From positions 62,001-126,000 of the forward strand of contig CALULP010000002.1 in NCBI GenBank assembly GCA_944321495.1: a DNA stretch of 64,000 bases. Direction: 5' to 3'. Position numbers and translations under genes: made by a program. Origin of the DNA: an uncultured Bacteroides sp. Its GTDB lineage: Bacteria > Bacteroidota > Bacteroidia > Bacteroidales > Bacteroidaceae. This document shows positions 9,335-17,393 of the stretch, piece by piece; within the stretch, counting starts at the first letter, position 1, and each line of letters starts with the position of its first letter. Under the pieces are notes generated by a model that did not search any database, had not been told where the DNA came from, and was given only the letters and a program-made list of their open reading frames with translations.

Positions 9335-9553
9335 ATGAAAACACTTTCTTTTCCCTTCTGTTGCCTGCTTGCGGGACTGCTCTGTCTGGTGGCCACGGGC
9401 GGACATGTTGCCCTTGCGGCTGAGTCTTATGTGCCTGCACAGCGCATGAAGGTGGTTATCGACAATGATTTCTGTGGCGACCCCGACGGGTTGTTCCGTT
9501 TGCACGCGGGCAGTAAGTTGGCGGAAGAAAGAAAGCCTGTGAGTGTGCTTTGA
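9335..9553 (+). pseudogene. Truncated nucleoside-hydrolase-like gene remnant
   Basis: 72 codons. The first 28 or so form a signal peptide (KTLSFPFCCLLAGLLCLV... to LAA). The stretch VVIDNDFCGDPDGLF matches the Asp-rich N-terminal motif of secreted Bacteroides nucleoside-hydrolase-like proteins, where it forms the metal and ribose site. A functional enzyme needs about 300 residues, but here the frame runs only 17 codons further to a stop. The final residues (AGSKLAEERKPVSVL) do not continue the family, so a large internal deletion or truncation is likely. A promoter-like -7 box upstream suggests the stub may still be transcribed, and the next gene starts 9 bases after its stop. Confidence 0.6.
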
Positions 9554-9562
9554 ACCGATACC

Positions 9563-11581
9563 ATGAAATACATCTTTTTATTCCTTTCCCTTTGCCTTTC
9601 CCTTTGCCTGTCCGCCCAGAACGCGGCGCCGGGCTTGTGGCTGGAAAACCTTGAAGAGCTTGCCGCGGAGGGCGACGGCCTGGCGTGGGACGAAGACGAC
9701 CTGGAGGAGCTTGACTTCCGCCTGCAGGCGCCCCTCGACCTGAACACGGCCACCCGCCGCCAGTTGGAGCAGCTTCCTTTCCTCAGCGAAGGGCAGGTGG
9801 AGAATATCCTGGCTTACCTTTACATCCACGGGCCGATGAAAAGCCTTTACGAGTTGCAGCTGGTGGAGGGGATGGACCGCCGTACCCTCCACCAGCTGCA
9901 GCCGTTTGTCCGCGTGGATACTGCCTATGGGGGCAGGCCGAAGCGTTTCCCTGTCCTGAAGGATGTCCTGAAGCATGGCCGGCACGAGGCGCTGGGACGG
10001 CTGGATGTCCCTTTCTACAAGCGGAAAGGGTATGAACGCGATTACCTGGGGCCGGCACTCTACCACTCCCTGCGCTACAGTTTCCGCTACGGCGACTATG
10101 TGCAGGCGGGGGTGACGGGCGAGAAGGACGCGGGCGAGCCTTTCCTGGCCCTGCACGACAGGAAGGGGTACGACCATTATTCGTATTACCTGCTGCTGCG
10201 CCACCTGGGGCGGCTGGAAACGTTGGCCTTGGGCACCTACCGCCTGGACTACGGGCAGGGGCTGGTGCTGGGCAACGGCTTCGGGCTGGGGAAGAGCTTT
10301 TCGCTGGCTACCTCGCGCTACCGCGAAGGGGGCATACGCAAGCACGGTTCGACGGACGAGTACAATTACTTCCGGGGCGTGGCGGCGCAGGTGAGGGTGG
10401 CGGGCGATGTGCATGCGTCGGCCTTCTACTCCCACCGCAGGCTGGACGGGGTGGTGGAGGACGGCCGCATTGTTTCCATCTACGAGACGGGGCTGCACCG
10501 CACGCAGGCGGAGGCGGACAAGGCGCATGCCTTTGCCTTCCAGGTGGCGGGCGGGAACCTTACCTACGAAAACAACCGCCGGGCATTGAGGGTGGGGCTG
10601 ACGGGAGTTTACTACTTTTTCGACCGGCCTTATCGCCCCAACCTTCGTCCGTATGCCCGCTACAACCTGCAGGGCAATCACTTTTACAACGTGGGATTGA
10701 ATTACCGTTACCGTTTGGGCAGGTTTGCCCTGGCGGGCGAGGGGGCGTTGGGCAAGCGCGGCTATGCCCTGCTCAACCGCCTGGAGTATGACGTGGCGCA
10801 GGGTTACCGCCTGTTGCTGGTGCACCGGCTGTACACGCACGACTACTGGGCGATGTTTGCCCGTGCCTTCGGCGAGGGCAGTTCGCCGCAGAACGAGAAC
10901 GGCTGGTATGTGGCTGCCGAGGCGGAACCGTGGGCGCGCTGGCGGCTGTTTGCCTCGCTGGACTTCTTTTCCTTCCCGTGGTGGAGGTACCGCATCAGCA
11001 AGCCGTCGCAAGGGTGGGAAGGGCGCTTCCAGGCCACATGGACGCCGGGCGGGGCGTTCAGCACATACGTCAACTACCGCTACAAGCGCCGGGAGCGCGA
11101 CGTGACGGGCACGGGCGGCGAGGTCATCCTGCCCACCCACCACCACAAGGTGCGCTGGCGGGCGGACTGGCGTCCTGCCGCCGCCTGGCAGTTGTGCACG
11201 ACGGTAGACTACAATCATTTCCACTCGCAAGGCCTTCGGGGCAGCCAGGGGTGGCAGTGCACGCAGCGGGTGGGGTATGCGTGGCCGGGGTTCCCGTGCA
11301 CCGTCTCTGTGCAAGGCACGTATTTCCATACGGACGATTATGACGCGCGCGTGTATGCCTACGAGAAAGGCCTGCTCTACACGTTCTACACCCCTTCGTT
11401 TTCGGGGCGCGGGTGTCGCTGGTCGGCCCATGTGCGTTGCGACCTCAACCGGTGGTTCACCCTCCTTGCCAAGCTGGGCCAGACGGTGTACACCGACCGC
11501 CGGGAGATAGGTTCGGGCAGGGATTTGATTCCCGGCAACAAAAAGATGGACCTGCAGATGCAATTGCGCATGAAGTTTTAG
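9563..11581 (+). CDS. Outer membrane protein with ComEA-like helix-hairpin-helix domain
   Basis: 672 residues. A signal peptide (leucine/serine-rich core, cleavage after LSAQ at about residue 19) is followed by an acidic linker and two helix-hairpin-helix units (LDLNTATRRQLEQLPFLSE, about residues 55-120). From about residue 130 the protein is beta-rich with alternating Tyr/Arg/Gly strands and ends in ...LQMQLRMKF, a terminal Phe typical of outer membrane barrels. Such proteins are common in Bacteroidetes; their role is unknown. The helix-hairpin-helix may bind DNA or pack on a partner, and a DNA uptake role is only a guess. It follows the nucleoside hydrolase remnant by 9 bases. Confidence 0.75.
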   Translation: MKYIFLFLSLCLSLCLSAQNAAPGLWLENLEELAAEGDGLAWDEDDLEELDFRLQAPLDLNTATRRQLEQLPFLSEGQVENILAYLYIHGPMKSLYELQLVEGMDRRTLHQLQPFVRVDTAYGGRPKRFPVLKDVLKHGRHEALGRLDVPFYKRKGYERDYLGPALYHSLRYSFRYGDYVQAGVTGEKDAGEPFLALHDRKGYDHYSYYLLLRHLGRLETLALGTYRLDYGQGLVLGNGFGLGKSFSLATSRYREGGIRKHGSTDEYNYFRGVAAQVRVAGDVHASAFYSHRRLDGVVEDGRIVSIYETGLHRTQAEADKAHAFAFQVAGGNLTYENNRRALRVGLTGVYYFFDRPYRPNLRPYARYNLQGNHFYNVGLNYRYRLGRFALAGEGALGKRGYALLNRLEYDVAQGYRLLLVHRLYTHDYWAMFARAFGEGSSPQNENGWYVAAEAEPWARWRLFASLDFFSFPWWRYRISKPSQGWEGRFQATWTPGGAFSTYVNYRYKRRERDVTGTGGEVILPTHHHKVRWRADWRPAAAWQLCTTVDYNHFHSQGLRGSQGWQCTQRVGYAWPGFPCTVSVQGTYFHTDDYDARVYAYEKGLLYTFYTPSFSGRGCRWSAHVRCDLNRWFTLLAKLGQTVYTDRREIGSGRDLIPGNKKMDLQMQLRMKF

Positions 11582-11589
11582 TACTTTTG
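11582..11589 (+). promoter_or_regulatory. Bacteroidetes -7 box for radical SAM gene
   Basis: TACTTTTG fits TAnnTTTG and starts at the base after the preceding stop codon, 79 bases before the radical SAM start. The -33 element is not clear. Confidence 0.35.
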
Positions 11590-11615
11590 CCGCTATAATA
11601 GAACCTGATGCTCCG

Positions 11616-11654
11616 AGCCCCCTCCCTACGGGGGAGGAATGGGGAGGGGCTTCA
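11616..11654. repeat. G/C-rich hairpin before radical SAM gene
   Basis: CCCCCTCCC and GGGGGAGG lie three bases apart, with a further AGGGGC arm that can pair outward with GCCCCC. It has no T-run. It lies within the probable 5' UTR of the radical SAM gene and may affect its translation. Confidence 0.5.
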
Positions 11655-11667
11655 TCATCGACATAGT

Positions 11668-12441
11668 ATGACCGTAATCTATCCTTCCCCCATTTTTGGC
11701 CCGGTGCATTCGCGCCGGCTGGGCGTGTCGTTGGGCATCAACCTGATGCCGGGCGACGGTAAAATCTGTACTTTCGATTGTGTGTATTGCGAATGCGGTT
11801 TCAACAAGGATTTCCGCCCGCGGCAGCCGCGCCCCACGCGCGAGGAGGTGAGCCGGGCACTGGAAGCCCGCTTGCAGGACATGAAGCAGAACGGCCCCGC
11901 GCCGGACGTGCTGACTTTTGCCGGCAACGGCGAGCCGACCGCGCACCCGCACTTCACGGCCATCATCGGTGACACGCTGGCCTTGCGCGACCATTACTTC
12001 CCGCAGGCCAAGGTGAGCGTGCTGAGCAATTCCACCTTTATCCACCGGCAGGACGTGTTCGATGCCTTGTGCCGCGTGGACAACAACATCCTGAAGCTGG
12101 ACACCGTGGACGAGGACTACATCCGCCGGCTGGACCGCCCGGCGGGACGGTATTCGGTGGACGACATCGTGGCGCGCATGAAGGCGTTCGGCGGGCGGTG
12201 CATCGTGCAGACCATGTTCCTGAAGGGCAGTTACCTGGGGCAGGACCTCGACAATACGGGCGACCGCTACGTGCTGCCCTGGCTCGCGAGGGTGAAGGAC
12301 ATTGCTCCCCGGCAGGTGATGATTTATACCATCGACCGTGAGACCCCCGACCACGACCTTGCCAAGGCCGCCCCGGAGGAGCTGGACCGCATCGCCGCGC
12401 TGGTGCGCGGGGCAGGGTTGGACGTGAGCGTCTCTTACTGA
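11668..12441 (+). CDS. Radical SAM protein (COG0731-like)
   Basis: 257 residues counted from the ATG at 11668, which begins directly with the conserved IYPSPIFGPVHSRRLG block; an ATG at 11608 would add 20 unrelated residues. The cluster motif CTFDCVYC gives cysteines 34, 38 and 41, the CxxxCxxC that binds the SAM-activating 4Fe-4S cluster. GNGEPTAHPHF is the next conserved element. The family is related to the wybutosine synthase TYW1 group, but the bacterial members have no settled function. It is cytoplasmic. It converges on folK, with a 22-base-repeat array between them. Confidence 0.87.
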   Translation: MTVIYPSPIFGPVHSRRLGVSLGINLMPGDGKICTFDCVYCECGFNKDFRPRQPRPTREEVSRALEARLQDMKQNGPAPDVLTFAGNGEPTAHPHFTAIIGDTLALRDHYFPQAKVSVLSNSTFIHRQDVFDALCRVDNNILKLDTVDEDYIRRLDRPAGRYSVDDIVARMKAFGGRCIVQTMFLKGSYLGQDLDNTGDRYVLPWLARVKDIAPRQVMIYTIDRETPDHDLAKAAPEELDRIAALVRGAGLDVSVSY

Positions 12442-12470
12442 GTAAAGCAGTTGTAAATAAGCAGGTTGGT

Positions 12471-12573
12471 AGCGCCCCATCGCTACCGGATTAGCGTCCC
12501 AGTGCCAGTCCGGTAGCGATGGGGCGCTTGCTTGCTGGCGATGGGGCGCTCACTTGGCGGCAACGGGACGCGT
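12471..12573. repeat. 22-base-type repeat array R1 between convergent genes
   Basis: AGCGCCCCATCGCTACCGG (12471-12489) and its exact complement at 12510-12528 form a 19-base perfect stem. Degenerate units of 22-24 bases follow (GGCGATGGGGCGCT..., then CAACGGGACGCGTTC...) up to the folK stop codon. The skeleton TAGCG...GGGGCGCT is shared with the array at 16003-16090. Confidence 0.8.
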
Positions 12574-13050
12574 TCACTTGGCGTCGGCAAGTTGCGCCAT
12601 GCTGAGGTGCAGCAGGGGGTGGACAAGGCCGGGGGCTATCTCCGCCAGGGGCTGCATCACGAAGGCGCGGCGGTGCATCAGCGGGTGGGGCAGGGTGAGG
12701 CGCGGCGTGTCCGTCACCAGGTCGCAGCGGTCGGGGCTGTCGCCGCACAGCAGCAGGTCGATGTCGATGGGGCGGTCGGCGTAGTGCCCGCCGGACGATT
12801 TGGCGGTGCGCCCTAGGTCGCGCTCTATCTGCTGCGTGGCGTCCAGCAGTTGCAGGGGGGTAAGCGGAGTTTCCAGGCAGAGGGCGGCGTTGAGGAAGGG
12901 GTGCTCCGAGCGGAAGCCCCACGGCTCGGTCTCGATGAAGGCGGACAGGCACACGACGCGTCCCGCCCGCTCGTCCAGCAGGCGGACGGCTTGCATCAGC
13001 AGGGCGCGGCGGTCGCCCAAGTTGCTTCCAAGGCCGAGGTAGGCGTACAT
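12574..13050 (-). CDS. folK: 2-amino-4-hydroxy-6-hydroxymethyldihydropteridine pyrophosphokinase
   Basis: 158 residues, usual length for HPPK. It transfers pyrophosphate from ATP to 6-hydroxymethyl-7,8-dihydropterin in folate synthesis. Signatures are YLGLGSNLGDR at the N-terminus (residues 4-14), ETEPWGF in loop 2, the substrate segment FLNAAL, and the Mg/ATP motif RPIDIDLLL with its two Asp residues. The gene is preceded on the same strand by a small lipoprotein gene with an 11-base gap, so the two are probably cotranscribed, although their functions look unrelated. No folP or folB lies nearby. Confidence 0.95.
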   Translation of the reverse strand: MYAYLGLGSNLGDRRALLMQAVRLLDERAGRVVCLSAFIETEPWGFRSEHPFLNAALCLETPLTPLQLLDATQQIERDLGRTAKSSGGHYADRPIDIDLLLCGDSPDRCDLVTDTPRLTLPHPLMHRRAFVMQPLAEIAPGLVHPLLHLSMAQLADAK

Positions 13051-13061
13051 GGTCGGAGGAA

Positions 13062-13370
13062 TTAGGGTTGAGGGATGGCGGGTTTCAGGAACACGCGGTC
13101 GCCCCGGTGGCGGTAGGTGATGGTCTGCTGGCGGGTGGAGTCGTTGGGGATGGCGGTAGCGTCGCCTTGCGTGGTGAAGTAGACGTAGCTGCCCGACCGT
13201 GGGTCGTAGAAGCGGTACACGCGGCAGCCGTCATGCTCGAACAGGTAGCTGACGGTGTAGTCGGGGTTGTTTTGCGTGGGGGTGACGAGCAATGCTCGTT
13301 CGGTGAAGCAGGAGGTGAGGCAGCACAGGGCCGGCACGCACAGGGCGGCGAGTAAATGTTTTCTTTTCAT
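13062..13370 (-). CDS. Small lipoprotein (DUF4884-like)
   Basis: 102 residues from the Met at 13370, chosen because it opens a lipoprotein signal (KRKHLLAALCVPA, then lipobox LTSC). An upstream in-frame Met at 13403 would add 11 charged residues in front of the signal. The mature part is short and beta-like (NNPDYTVSYLFEHDGCRVYRFYD), which resembles the Bacteroidales-only DUF4884 family; I am moderately sure of that name. No catalytic residues are evident. Probably attached to the inner or outer membrane, facing the periplasm. It sits 11 bases upstream of folK. Confidence 0.75.
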   Translation of the reverse strand: MKRKHLLAALCVPALCCLTSCFTERALLVTPTQNNPDYTVSYLFEHDGCRVYRFYDPRSGSYVYFTTQGDATAIPNDSTRQQTITYRHRGDRVFLKPAIPQP

Positions 13371-13401
13371 GACGTGTGGGGTATCGTTTGGGTCCGGTGG
13401 C

Positions 13402-13447
13402 AAAAATAGCGATTGCCTGCCGTCCCTCCAAAGGGGCGGCAGGCAAT
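13402..13447 (-). terminator. Intrinsic terminator after sulP gene
   Basis: Read on the minus strand, ATTGCCTGCCG (13447 to 13437) pairs with CGGCAGGCAAT (13422 to 13412) across a 14-base loop, with TTTTT at 13406-13402 after it. It lies 23 bases past the SulP stop. Confidence 0.85.
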
Positions 13448-13469
13448 TATTGTTAACGGCAGCGCGCGT

Positions 13470-15152
13470 TCATCCCTTCAGCAACGCCTTTGCGCGCTCC
13501 AGCGCCACGTTGATGTTGGGGCAGATGTTTTCCTCGCCCAGCAACGTGTAGAAGCCGGAGCGTTCGAGCACGCGGTGCACCTTGTCGTTCACGCCAGACA
13601 GCACCACGGTAATCTTCTCCTTCTGCGACATGCGGCACAGGTTCTCCAGATTGTGTATGCCCGTGGAGTCGATGAAGGGCACCTTGCGCATCCGGATGAC
13701 GCGCACCTTGGGCCGGTCGCCCAGCCGGGCCATGATGTCCTCGAACTTGTTGGCGATGCCGAAGAAGTAGGGGCCGTTTATCTCGTACACCTCCACGCCC
13801 CGGGGGATGGCGATGTGCTCCTCGTGCGTGTCGGCGCCGGTATCTTTGTTGGGGTCAATCTCGTTCTGGATGACGGAGATTTCGGTGGTTTCCATCACGC
13901 GGTGCATGAACAGCACGCAGGCGATGACCAGCCCCACCTCGATGGCCACCGTCAGGTCGAACAACACGGTAAGGAAGAAGGTGATGAGCAGCACCGTGAC
14001 GTCCGACTTGGGGTTCTTCAGCAGCCCCTTGAACGTGCGCCAGCCGCTCATGTTGTAGGCCACTACCGCCAGCACGCCCGCCAGGCACGCCATGGGGATG
14101 AACTTTGCCAGCGGCATCATCAGCAGCAGGATGAGCAACAGCACCACGGCGTGCACGATGCCTGCCACGGGCGTGCGTCCGCCGTTGTTGATGTTGGTCA
14201 TTGTCCGGGCAATGGCTCCCGTGGCGGGGATGCCGCCGAACAGCGGGGTCAGCAGGTTGGCGGCGCCCTGGGCGATAAGTTCGGTGTTCGAGTCGTGGTG
14301 GTCGCCCGTCACGCCGTCGGCCACGGTGGCCGAGAGCAGCGACTCGATGGCGCCCAGCACGGCAATGGTCAGCGCCACGGGGAAGAGGTCCTGCATCGCC
14401 TCCCAGTCCAGTGCGGGCAGTGCGGCGTCGGGCAATGCGGCGCGGATGCTGAAGCGGTCGCCTATGGTGTCTATGCAATGTATTCCGGCATACTCCTTGA
14501 GCAGCCACACGGCCAGCGTCACCACCACGATGGCTACCAGCGAGCCTGGTATTTTCTTCTGTACGCGGGGTGTGAGGGCGATAATCAGGATGCTGGCCAG
14601 GCTTACTGCCGCGTTCCACCAGTTTATGGTATCCAGGTGGCGGGCATAGACCATCCACTTGCCCACAAAGTCGCCCGGCACCTTTTCACCCCCGAAGTCC
14701 AGTCCCAGCATGTCCGCCACCTGCGTGGTGAAGATGGTGACCGCTATGCCGCTGGTGAAGCCCACCACGATGGGATAGGGAATGAACTTGATGACCGCCC
14801 CCAGCCGGAACAGCCCCAGCAGTATGAGTATGACGCCCGCCATGAGGGTAGCCACCAGCAGCCCGGCCTCGCCGTATTGCTGGATGACGCCGTACACGAT
14901 GACGATGAACGCCCCCGTGGGCCCCCCTATCTGCACGCGGCTGCCGCCCAGCAGTGAAACGATGAAGCCCGCGATGATGGCGGTGATGATGCCCTTCTCG
15001 GGCGACACGCCGGAGGCGATGCCGAAGGCAATGGCCAGCGGCAGGGCCACGATGCCCACAATGATGCCTGCCATGACGTCGGCCCCTAGGTCGGCTTTCG
15101 TATACTGTTTCAGTGTGTCGAACAGTTTGGGTCTGAACTGAAATGCTTTCAT
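13470..15152 (-). CDS. SulP-family anion transporter with STAS domain
   Basis: 560 residues. The membrane part (about residues 20-420) shows the SulP pattern starting DVMAGIIVGIVALPLAIAFGIASG and has about 12-14 hydrophobic segments. It is followed by a cytoplasmic STAS domain (about residues 440-550) with the conserved VPFIDSTGIHNLENL loop. SulP proteins carry sulfate, bicarbonate or other anions; without a neighbouring carbonic anhydrase or sulfate-assimilation gene the substrate stays open. It is a single-gene unit with its own terminator. On the minus strand a TATTTTTG box at 15189-15182 may be its -7 element. Confidence 0.93.
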   Translation of the reverse strand: MKAFQFRPKLFDTLKQYTKADLGADVMAGIIVGIVALPLAIAFGIASGVSPEKGIITAIIAGFIVSLLGGSRVQIGGPTGAFIVIVYGVIQQYGEAGLLVATLMAGVILILLGLFRLGAVIKFIPYPIVVGFTSGIAVTIFTTQVADMLGLDFGGEKVPGDFVGKWMVYARHLDTINWWNAAVSLASILIIALTPRVQKKIPGSLVAIVVVTLAVWLLKEYAGIHCIDTIGDRFSIRAALPDAALPALDWEAMQDLFPVALTIAVLGAIESLLSATVADGVTGDHHDSNTELIAQGAANLLTPLFGGIPATGAIARTMTNINNGGRTPVAGIVHAVVLLLILLLMMPLAKFIPMACLAGVLAVVAYNMSGWRTFKGLLKNPKSDVTVLLITFFLTVLFDLTVAIEVGLVIACVLFMHRVMETTEISVIQNEIDPNKDTGADTHEEHIAIPRGVEVYEINGPYFFGIANKFEDIMARLGDRPKVRVIRMRKVPFIDSTGIHNLENLCRMSQKEKITVVLSGVNDKVHRVLERSGFYTLLGEENICPNINVALERAKALLKG

Positions 15153-15253
15153 CCGATAAGTTATTTTTTATTTTCAGGCCGCAAAAATAGTTAAAATACT
15201 TCATCCACGTGCAAGGAATGGGGAGGAAATGACAAAAGTGCACGTTTAATCGT

Positions 15254-15261
15254 TATCTTTG
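15254..15261 (+). promoter_or_regulatory. -7 box of rubrerythrin promoter
   Basis: TATCTTTG is an exact TAnnTTTG match, 61 bases before the rubrerythrin start. The -33 partner is not clear. Confidence 0.5.
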
Positions 15262-15321
15262 TACTGCTGCCCGGCCATCGGGCAGTAAAGACAACAAATT
15301 AATCACTAAACATTTACGATT

Positions 15322-15900
15322 ATGGGAAAGAGCATTAAAGGAACCAAGACCGAAAAGAACCTGCTGACCTCCTTTGCAGGCGAATCGCAAGCGCGTATGC
15401 GCTATACATACTTTGCCAGTGCGGCCAAGAAAGAGGGATACGAACAGATTGCCGCTATCTTTACCGAAACAGCCGACCAGGAGAAAGAGCACGCCAAGCG
15501 CATGTTCAAGTGGCTCGAGGGCGGCATGGTGGAAATCACTGCCAGCTATCCGGCCGGAGTAATCGGCACTACCCTCGACAACCTCAAGGCAGCCGCTGCC
15601 GGCGAGCACGAGGAGTGGTCGCTGGACTACCCCCACTTTGCCGACGTGGCCGATGAGGAGGGCTTCCCCGAAATCGCCACCATGTACCGCAACATCGCCG
15701 TGGCCGAGAAGGGGCACGAGGAACGCTACCAGGCCTTTGTGAACAACATTGAGAACGCCGCCGTCTTTGCCAAGGACGAGGAAGTGGTATGGCAGTGCCG
15801 CAACTGCGGCTACATCTTCGTGGGCAAACAGGCTCCCGAGGTGTGCCCCGCCTGCCTGCATCCGCAAGCCTACTTCGAGGTGAAGAAGGAAAACTGGTGA
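15322..15900 (+). CDS. rbr: Rubrerythrin
   Basis: 192 residues, standard for rubrerythrin. The N-terminal ferritin-like four-helix domain carries the diiron ligands in ESQARMRY, TADQEKEHAKRM and AEKGHEERY. The C-terminal rubredoxin domain has CRNC at residues 159-162 and CPAC at 175-178 for one iron. It reduces hydrogen peroxide to water in the cytoplasm of anaerobes, receiving electrons from NADH oxidoreductases. It stands alone, with an exact -7 box upstream and a terminator downstream. Confidence 0.97.
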   Translation: MGKSIKGTKTEKNLLTSFAGESQARMRYTYFASAAKKEGYEQIAAIFTETADQEKEHAKRMFKWLEGGMVEITASYPAGVIGTTLDNLKAAAAGEHEEWSLDYPHFADVADEEGFPEIATMYRNIAVAEKGHEERYQAFVNNIENAAVFAKDEEVVWQCRNCGYIFVGKQAPEVCPACLHPQAYFEVKKENW

Positions 15901-15931
15901 CGCGAATCTTGAAAACCGATACTTTACAGTG

Positions 15932-15969
15932 GCAGGATGTCTTCCGAAAGGCGGGCATCCTGCTTTTTT
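15932..15969 (+). terminator. Intrinsic terminator after rubrerythrin
   Basis: GCAGGATG (15932-15939) pairs with CATCCTGC (15956-15963), followed by six T (15964-15969). Confidence 0.88.
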
Positions 15970-16002
15970 ATCCCCCTTCCGCAGGCTATACTACGCGGCT
16001 TT

Positions 16003-16090
16003 GATAGCGTCCCAGTGCTATCCCGTTAGCACTGGGGCACTATCCCGTTAGCGTTGGGGCGCTATGCCGTTAGCGCTGGGGCGCTATCAT
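16003..16090. repeat. 22-base tandem repeat array R2, four units
   Basis: Units begin at 16003, 16025, 16047 and 16069, each exactly 22 bases. The core reads GTTAGCGCTGGGGCGCTA, so each unit contains TAGCG...CGCTA and can form its own small hairpin. The array lies after the rubrerythrin terminator and before the promoter of the TM2 gene. Confidence 0.9.
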
Positions 16091-16138
16091 GGGGGCGATG
16101 CGGCACTGTCGGCATGAAATAAAAATACCCATATCCGG

Positions 16139-16167
16139 TTGCCGTATCGAAAAAATCTTTATCTTTG
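16139..16167 (+). promoter_or_regulatory. Promoter of the four-gene membrane operon
   Basis: TTG (16139-16141), 18 bases, then an exact TATCTTTG at 16160-16167, 46 bases before the TM2 gene. The -33 box and spacing are slightly off consensus. Confidence 0.5.
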
Positions 16168-16212
16168 CTTATCAATTATCTGTTTATTCGTTCAACTGAA
16201 AATCTTACCGTT

Positions 16213-16548
16213 ATGGATGTACAGAAAGTAGACGCTTTCATTATGGCCAATGCCAAGTTTTTCCACGACTACCAGATAGGCGCCGTGCGCGAGCAGCTTT
16301 TGGCTGCCGACGACAGCAAGTGGACAATGCTGCAAACCCTCCAGTTCAAGGACCCCACCATTACGCTCATCATCTCGCTGGTGGGCGGCACGCTGGGTAT
16401 CGACCGCTTCTTCCTGGGCAACATGGGCCTGGGTGTCATTAAGCTGATAACCTGCGGCGGGTGCGGCATCTGGACTATTGTGGACTGGTTCCTCATCATG
16501 GGTGCGGCGCGCAATGTGAACATGCAGAAGCTTCAGACCATTCTCTAA
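16213..16548 (+). CDS. TM2-domain membrane protein
   Basis: 111 residues from the ATG at 16213; the preceding 16 in-frame codons overlap the promoter and are not coding. After a soluble N-terminal part (about 50 residues) there are two membrane helices separated by a short turn: LIISLVGGTLGIDRFFLGN and GVIKLITCGGCGIWTIVDW. This is the TM2 pattern with GIDRFFLG. TM2 proteins are widespread and of unknown function. It is the first gene of a tight run: 5 bases to the next gene, then DUF4870-like and M48 peptidase genes. Confidence 0.87.
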   Translation: MDVQKVDAFIMANAKFFHDYQIGAVREQLLAADDSKWTMLQTLQFKDPTITLIISLVGGTLGIDRFFLGNMGLGVIKLITCGGCGIWTIVDWFLIMGAARNVNMQKLQTIL

Positions 16549-16553
16549 ACCTC

Positions 16554-16961
16554 ATGACGCGGCGCGGGTTCTACACGCTGGGCGTGGCGGGCTGTGCGGC
16601 CGGTTGGGCGTGGGTGGCCTTGGCCATGCATTTTCCCGGTCAGGGGGTATGGAGTGGCTGCTTGTGGAAGGAGGTACTCCATGTGCCGTGTCCGGCCTGC
16701 GGGGTCACGCGCGCCATTGTGTCGTTGCTGCAAGGCAATGTGGCCGATGCCCTCCGGCTCAATCCGTTGGGGCTGCCCCTTGCGGCCTTGCTGGTGTTGC
16801 TGCCCTTTGCCTTGGTGGCCGACGGAGTGCGTAGGCGCGACGGCTTGTACCGCCTGTTCCTGCAGGTGGACGGGGCTCTGCGCCGCCGCCGTGTGTTTGT
16901 GTCTTTCGTCGTGCTGGTGCTGGCCAACTGGGCGTGGGTGCTGGTTCAATACTTTTCTTGA
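16554..16961 (+). CDS. DUF2752 membrane protein
   Basis: 135 residues, starting at 16554, five bases after the previous stop. The signature HVPCPACGVTRAIVSLLQG with the CPxCGxTR motif defines DUF2752; it is followed by NPLG and two or three membrane helices. The paired cysteines may bind metal or be redox active, which is inference. Function unknown. Its place in the TM2, DUF2752, DUF4870-like and M48 run suggests a shared role in the inner membrane. Confidence 0.85.
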   Translation: MTRRGFYTLGVAGCAAGWAWVALAMHFPGQGVWSGCLWKEVLHVPCPACGVTRAIVSLLQGNVADALRLNPLGLPLAALLVLLPFALVADGVRRRDGLYRLFLQVDGALRRRRVFVSFVVLVLANWAWVLVQYFS

Positions 16962-16982
16962 AACATTCTTCTTCCCTTTTTT

Positions 16983-17393
16983 ATGTATATTCCTCTTGAA
17001 CACGAGCGGGAAACGGCTGCCAACAGCTACCTGATGTCTCTCCTGGCGGCTATGGCGGGGTTGCCGTTTCCCATAGTCAACCTGGTGGCTACGGTCATAT
17101 TCTGGCTGTCCAACCGTCGGGGCACGTACTTCGTGCGTTGGCACTGCATGCAGGCGTTGCTGTCGCAGGTGCCGCTGTTTGCTACCAACTGCGTGCTGTT
17201 CTGGTGGACGGTGCGGGTTGTGGTGGGCTGGACGCCGTTGTCATCGCTCTACTTTGCCTACCTGTTTACGGTGGTGCTGTTCAATGTCATCGATTTCGTG
17301 GCTACCATCCACACCATGCTGGCCGTGCGCCGGGGCAAGCAGGTGGAGTGGTATGTGTATGGTCCGCTCACTCATCTTGTCTGTAAGCCATGA
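16983..17393 (+). CDS. DUF4870-like small membrane protein
   Basis: 136 residues with three or four hydrophobic segments. The opening (ERETAANSYLMSLLAAMAGLP) and the pattern of a short amphipathic start, a helix, NRRGTYFVRWHCMQAL and then two more helices resemble DUF4870 (Tic20-like) proteins. Function unknown. It ends in ATGA overlapping the next gene by four bases, so it is translationally coupled to the M48 peptidase. Confidence 0.65.
   Translation: MYIPLEHERETAANSYLMSLLAAMAGLPFPIVNLVATVIFWLSNRRGTYFVRWHCMQALLSQVPLFATNCVLFWWTVRVVVGWTPLSSLYFAYLFTVVLFNVIDFVATIHTMLAVRRGKQVEWYVYGPLTHLVCKP

Noticed and set aside
9578..11563. Long open frame of 661 codons antisense to the helix-hairpin-helix gene
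   Set aside because: It is a by-product of high GC and codon bias in the real gene; it has no signal, motif or promoter.
13413..14957. Long open frame of 514 codons antisense to the SulP gene
   Set aside because: Rich in His, Gln and Val in the pattern of reverse-complement translation; the SulP frame has clear domains.
16003..16090. CRISPR array
   Set aside because: Units of 22 bases follow each other directly with no spacers, and no cas gene is present.
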